Shown here: positions 60,388-64,000 of the stretch, in pieces | Position numbering within the stretch: the stretch's first letter is position 1 | Layout of the letters: each line of letters opens with the position of its first letter | Assembly: GCF_001664485.1 (NCBI RefSeq) | Contig: NZ_CP013633.1 | Location: forward strand, 383,146 to 447,145 | Direction: 5' to 3' | Length of the DNA: 64,000 bases | Source: Rhizobium sp. N324 | GTDB taxonomy: Bacteria > Pseudomonadota > Alphaproteobacteria > Rhizobiales > Rhizobiaceae | Translations under genes and position numbers: made by a program | Notes under the pieces: generated by a model | Databases searched by the model: none | Seen by the model: only the letters and a program-made list of their open reading frames with translations | Told to the model about the DNA's origin: nothing

Positions 60388-61614
60388 ATGGATTTTGAGA
60401 TGGCGAAAACCGCAGCAAAAACAGCGCCGGTCGTCGAAGGGTTGACCGCATTGATGGAGCGTCATGCTGACGCTCTCTCCAGCCAACTTCAAGCACATCA
60501 TCTCAAGGTCTTCCCGCCGACGTCCGAAAAGGGCATTCGATCCTTTGCACCGTCAGAAGCCTCAAAATTGCTTGGCATCGGTGAGTCTTATCTTAGACAA
60601 ACTGCTTCGGAAATGCCTGAACTGCACGTTAGTATGAGCCCTGGCGGTCGACGCACGTTCACGATCGAAGATATTCATTCAATCCGTAAGCACCTGGACC
60701 TGATTGGCCGCGGGAACCGGCGCTACCTGCCCCATCGTCGCACGGGGGAGCAGCTTCAAGTCGTCTCGGTGATGAATTTCAAAGGCGGCTCGGGCAAGAC
60801 GACGACAGCCGCGCATCTGGCACAGTACCTGGCAATGCGTGGCTACCGGATTCTCGCGATTGATCTTGATCCCCAAGCAAGCCTTTCCGCACTCTTCGGC
60901 AGTCAGCCAGAAACTGACGTTGGTCCGAACGAAACACTCTATGGCGCCATCCGGTATGATGACGAGCAGGTCCCAATCGAGCAGGTTGTCCGAGGAACGT
61001 ACATCCCGGATCTTCATCTAATTCCTGGCAATCTTGAACTGATGGAGTTCGAGCACGATACCCCGCGCGCGCTTATGAACCGGAAGGAAGGTGACACGCT
61101 TTTTTACGGTCGGATCAGTCAGGTCATCGAAGACATCGCGGACAACTACGATGTCGTCGTTATCGATTGCCCTCCCCAACTTGGCTATCTCACGCTTTCA
61201 GCTCTGACCGCCGCAACCTCGATCCTCGTCACCGTCCATCCCCAGATGTTGGATGTAATGTCGATGAACCAGTTTCTGGCGATGACCTCGAATCTCCTTC
61301 GGGAAATCGAGAACGCAGGCGCCCAGTTCAAGTTCAATTGGATGCGCTACCTCGTCACTCGTTTTGAACCGAGCGATGGCCCGCAGAACCAGATGGTGGG
61401 CTATCTGCGTTCGATCTTCGGCGAAAATGTTCTCAATTTTCCGATGCTCAAGACGACCGCCGTTTCGGACGCTGGCCTGACGAATCAAACCCTCTTTGAG
61501 GTTGAGCGCGGACAGTTCACGCGCTCGACCTATGATCGGGCCTTAGAGGCGATGAACGCCGTCAACGACGAGATCGAAACTCTAATCAAAAAAGCATGGG
61601 GTAGAACCACATGA
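60388..61614 (+). CDS. repA: RepA, plasmid partition ATPase
   Basis: A ParA-type ATPase of about 408 residues that drives plasmid segregation with RepB and represses the operon. N-terminal DNA-binding part (FAPSEASKLLGIGESYLRQT), deviant Walker A VMNFKGGSGKTTTAAHLAQY, and Walker A'/B motifs IDLDPQASLSALFG and VVIDCPPQLGYLTLS. The start is uncertain: ATG at 60388 lies only 1-2 bases after AGGAA, so ATG at 60400 (MAKTAAKTAP) is possible. Its stop overlaps the repB ATG (ATGA). Confidence 0.95.
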   Translation: MDFEMAKTAAKTAPVVEGLTALMERHADALSSQLQAHHLKVFPPTSEKGIRSFAPSEASKLLGIGESYLRQTASEMPELHVSMSPGGRRTFTIEDIHSIRKHLDLIGRGNRRYLPHRRTGEQLQVVSVMNFKGGSGKTTTAAHLAQYLAMRGYRILAIDLDPQASLSALFGSQPETDVGPNETLYGAIRYDDEQVPIEQVVRGTYIPDLHLIPGNLELMEFEHDTPRALMNRKEGDTLFYGRISQVIEDIADNYDVVVIDCPPQLGYLTLSALTAATSILVTVHPQMLDVMSMNQFLAMTSNLLREIENAGAQFKFNWMRYLVTRFEPSDGPQNQMVGYLRSIFGENVLNFPMLKTTAVSDAGLTNQTLFEVERGQFTRSTYDRALEAMNAVNDEIETLIKKAWGRTT

Positions 61615-62636
61615 GTCGGAAGCACCTCCTTGACGTCACCCCGGACGCGCCCGACAGCTCATCAGCTGCTGAACACAGAGCGGCAAAGACTCGCTCCATG
61701 CCGCTTCTCGGCGTGACCAGAAAAGAACGAGATCCAGCGACGAAGCTGACTGCAAACATCGGTAACGCGTTGCGCGAGCAAAATGATCGTCTTGGTCGTG
61801 CAGAGGAGATCGAGCGGCGTCTCGCCGAAGGTCAGGCCGTGGTTGAACTGAACGCGTCGTCAATCGAGCCGTCCTTCGTTCAGGATCGCATGCAAGGTGA
61901 TATCGAAGGACTTCTTGCATCCATCCGCGAGCAAGGACAGCAGGTCCCAATCCTTGTGAGACCTCATCCCGTTAAACCCGCGCACTACCAAGTTGCCTTT
62001 GGACACCGCCGGCTGCGCGCCGTTTCGGAGCTAGGACTGCCGGTCAAGGCGGTTGTTCGAGACTTGACGGACGAGCAGTTGGTTGTCGCACAGGGTCAGG
62101 AAAACAATGAGCGCGAAGACCTCACCTTCATCGAAAAGGCACGTTTCGCACACAAGCTAAACAAGCAGTTTCCACGAGAAATCGTCATCGCGGCTATGTC
62201 AATCGATAAAAGCAACTTGTCGAAGATGCTCCTGCTTGTTGACGCCCTCCCCTCTGAATTGATCGATGCCATCGGCGCCGCTCCAGGCGTTGGACGCCCA
62301 AGTTGGCAGCAATTGGCAGAGCTGGTTGAGAAAGCATCGCCTCCGGCAGGCGCTGCGAAATATGCTGCCTCGGAGGAGGTGCAGGCGCTGCCGTCGTCGG
62401 AACGGTTCAAGGCAGTGATCGACCATCTGAAACCGCGTCGGACTGCGCGCGGGTTGCCAGACGTCCTGTCGACCCCCGATGGCGACAGGCTTGCGCAGGT
62501 CACGCAGAGCAAGAGCAAGCTCGAAATTACCATTGACAGGAAAGCCACGCCGGATTTCGCGGCTTTCGTACTCGAGCATTTGCCGGCGCTTTACCAGGAG
62601 CATCGCGCAAAGCATCAACGGAAACAGGGAGTGTAA
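61611..62636 (+). CDS. repB: RepB, plasmid partition protein
   Basis: A 341-residue ParB-type protein that binds parS and works with RepA. ParB N-terminal domain: LLASIREQGQQVPILVRPHP and VAFGHRRLRAVSELG; the HTH follows near MSIDKSNLSKMLLLVDALP. Normal length for RepB. It overlaps repA by 4 bases. No parS-like GTTNNNNGCNNNNAAC element was found inside the window; it may lie beyond repC. Confidence 0.95.
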   Translation: MSRKHLLDVTPDAPDSSSAAEHRAAKTRSMPLLGVTRKERDPATKLTANIGNALREQNDRLGRAEEIERRLAEGQAVVELNASSIEPSFVQDRMQGDIEGLLASIREQGQQVPILVRPHPVKPAHYQVAFGHRRLRAVSELGLPVKAVVRDLTDEQLVVAQGQENNEREDLTFIEKARFAHKLNKQFPREIVIAAMSIDKSNLSKMLLLVDALPSELIDAIGAAPGVGRPSWQQLAELVEKASPPAGAAKYAASEEVQALPSSERFKAVIDHLKPRRTARGLPDVLSTPDGDRLAQVTQSKSKLEITIDRKATPDFAAFVLEHLPALYQEHRAKHQRKQGV

Positions 62637-62640
62637 CCCG

Positions 62641-62697
62641 CAAAAGAAAAGAGCTCCCTCAACGTCGCCGTCGTGGAAGCCCTTCTGTCTCTGTAGC
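62641..62697 (-). ncRNA. countertranscribed RNA (inc-alpha) in the repB-repC spacer
   Basis: The 155-base spacer fits the antisense RNA that limits RepC in repABC plasmids. On the minus strand: -35 TTGACG (62727-62732), 17 bases, -10 GATTCT (62704-62709), start near 62697. The end has a stem GGCTTCC/GGGAGCT followed by a U-rich CTTTTCTTTT, giving an RNA of about 57 bases, the known size for this class. The gene position, promoter and terminator agree; the exact ends are inferred. Confidence 0.75.
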
Positions 62698-62791
62698 AAG
62701 AACAGAATCGCATTTCCTCGAATCCTCGTCAAGAGTCTTTGGCGCCGTTTTGGTGAGCGGATTTCCTTTGCCTGCTGAAAGGTGAGAGACA

Positions 62792-64000
62792 ATGCAGTCG
62801 GGGAATGTAGCGACGCCGTTCGGGCGGCGGCCAATGACGCTTGCGCTCGTGCGGCGCCAGGCGGCAATGGAAATCAAGCCTGGAAAAGCTGCCGATAAGT
62901 GGAAAGTGTTGAGAGACGCTTCCGCCGCGATGGAACTGCTCGGGATCCAGTCGAACAGTCTGGCTGTTCTTGACGCACTTTTGAGCTTTTATCCTGACAA
63001 TGAGTTGCGTCAGGATGCACAATTGATTGTCTTCCCCTCGAATGCCCAACTGGCGCTTCGGGCGCATGCAATGGCGGGCGCAACGTTGCGGCGGCATATT
63101 GCCATTCTGGTGGAGTCGGGGTTGATCGTCCGTAAGGATAGCGCCAATGGCAAGCGGTTCGCCCGCAAGGGCGACGATGGCCAGATCGAGAATGCTTTTG
63201 GCTTCGACCTGTCGCCCCTCCTGGCGCGATCGGAAGAGTTGGCGATGTTGGCGCAAAGAGTGGCGGCCGAGAGAGCCTCGCTCAGGAAAGCCAAAGAGAG
63301 CCTTACAATTTGCCGGCGGGATGTTCGCAAACTTATTACTGCTGCAATGGTCGAGGGCGCCGACGGCGATTGGAAGACGACCGAGGACATCTACATTGCG
63401 CTCGCGAGCAGAATTCCGCGCGTTCCGACCCTTGAAGGGGTCATTAGCGTTCTCAATGAAATGGAGATGCTCCGTGAGGAAGTGCTTAATCGTTTGGAAA
63501 ACCTCGAGAATGCTGAAAAAATTAGCACCAATGCTGCTCATATCGAGCAGCACATACAGAATTCAAAACCCGAATCCGATAATGAATCTGAACCACGCTC
63601 CGAAAAGGAGCAGGGGGCAAAGGCGAGCTTGAGCCATCAGCCGAAGAATGAATCGCAAAGGGCGTTCCCGTTGAGATTGGTGCTCAAGGCGTGCCCGATG
63701 ATCAGCGACTATGCACCGCGCGGCGTGGGGAGCTGGCGAGATCTGATGTCTGCCGCTGTGGTGGTTCGATCTATGCTGGGGGTAAGCCCTTCCGCCTACC
63801 AGGATGCCTGCGAGGCGCTAGGACCGGAGAATGCTGCGGTGGCAATTGCGTGCATCCTGGAAAGGGCTAACTTCATCAACTCTCCTGGAGGCTATCTGCG
63901 GGATCTAACGCGCCGAAGTGAGCGCGGTGAATTCTCGCTTGGTCCGATGATAATGGCGTTGTTGAAGGCCAACGGGCAAGGTGGTTTGAGGGCTGGGTAA
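62792..64000 (+). CDS. repC: RepC, replication initiator
   Basis: A 402-residue initiator essential for replication; the origin is thought to lie inside repC. It starts MQSGNVATPFGRRPMTLALV, the usual RepC opening, with a winged-helix region (NAQLALRAHAMAGATLRRHI) and the C-terminal block FPLRLVLKACPMISDYAPRG. A variable linker (about 245-295) is rich in Asn, Glu and Ser. AAGGTGAGAG precedes the ATG. The stop codon is the last three bases of the window, so the gene is complete. Confidence 0.96.
   Translation: MQSGNVATPFGRRPMTLALVRRQAAMEIKPGKAADKWKVLRDASAAMELLGIQSNSLAVLDALLSFYPDNELRQDAQLIVFPSNAQLALRAHAMAGATLRRHIAILVESGLIVRKDSANGKRFARKGDDGQIENAFGFDLSPLLARSEELAMLAQRVAAERASLRKAKESLTICRRDVRKLITAAMVEGADGDWKTTEDIYIALASRIPRVPTLEGVISVLNEMEMLREEVLNRLENLENAEKISTNAAHIEQHIQNSKPESDNESEPRSEKEQGAKASLSHQPKNESQRAFPLRLVLKACPMISDYAPRGVGSWRDLMSAAVVVRSMLGVSPSAYQDACEALGPENAAVAIACILERANFINSPGGYLRDLTRRSERGEFSLGPMIMALLKANGQGGLRAG

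Overview
The window reads as part of a repABC symbiotic plasmid of a bean-nodulating Rhizobium (R. etli / R. phaseoli type). Evidence: a complete repABC locus at the right end, nifHDK with nif accessory genes, nodA alone with its own nod box (not next to nodBC, an arrangement known from bv. phaseoli), two nodD genes, relics of fucose-pathway nod genes, and dense insertion sequences. The species is inferred, not proven.

Layout. 1-905: left-truncated IS21-family element cutting a fixK/fnr-like relic. 1435-4989: pseudoazurin with an FNR/FixK box, anaerobic hemN, and a pntA relic. 5003-7060: phasin gene with a sigma54 promoter, then an IS3-family (IS407-like) element. 7191-12975: nifH-nifD-nifK-nifE'-DUF269-DUF683-fdxB on the minus strand with a NifA site and -24/-12 promoter; nifE-nifN-nifX has collapsed into one short ORF. 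13016-15801: IS630-like relic, noeL/nolK relics, nodA and its nod box. 16546-17513: exported HExxH protein behind a consensus -24/-12 promoter. 17762-21613, 31426-35278 and 40357-43512 (inverted): three copies of an IS3-family element interrupted at the same base by a serine-recombinase element. Between the first two: broken siderophore genes, two nodD genes, a nod-box operon with a luciferase-like monooxygenase, and a YbaK/DUF6875-like pair facing a small HTH regulator. Between the second and third: a double-glycine peptide, an HlyD-type adaptor and a C39-peptidase ABC exporter under a NifA-type promoter. 43829-44956: relic of a second nifH locus whose promoter is intact, followed by an intact DUF269 paralogue. 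45407-48047: complete IS21-family element. 48644-51403: NolL-like acyltransferase and aquaporin. 51971-52757: second phasin copy. 53048-58942: adenine phosphoribosyltransferase-like, radical SAM/SPASM, two unknown proteins, nucleotidyltransferase and PRPP-synthetase-like genes, then a convergent zinc dehydrogenase. 60307-64000: repABC with a countertranscribed RNA.

The unifying theme is symbiotic control. NifA/sigma54-type promoters precede nifH, the nifH relic and the peptide-export operon; -24/-12 promoters without a recognised NifA site precede both phasins and the exported metallopeptidase-like gene. NodD-type nod boxes precede nodA and the monooxygenase operon. The two candidates for undescribed biology are the NifA-type peptide-export operon (36545-40248) and the radical-SAM/phosphoribosyl cluster (53048-57901).
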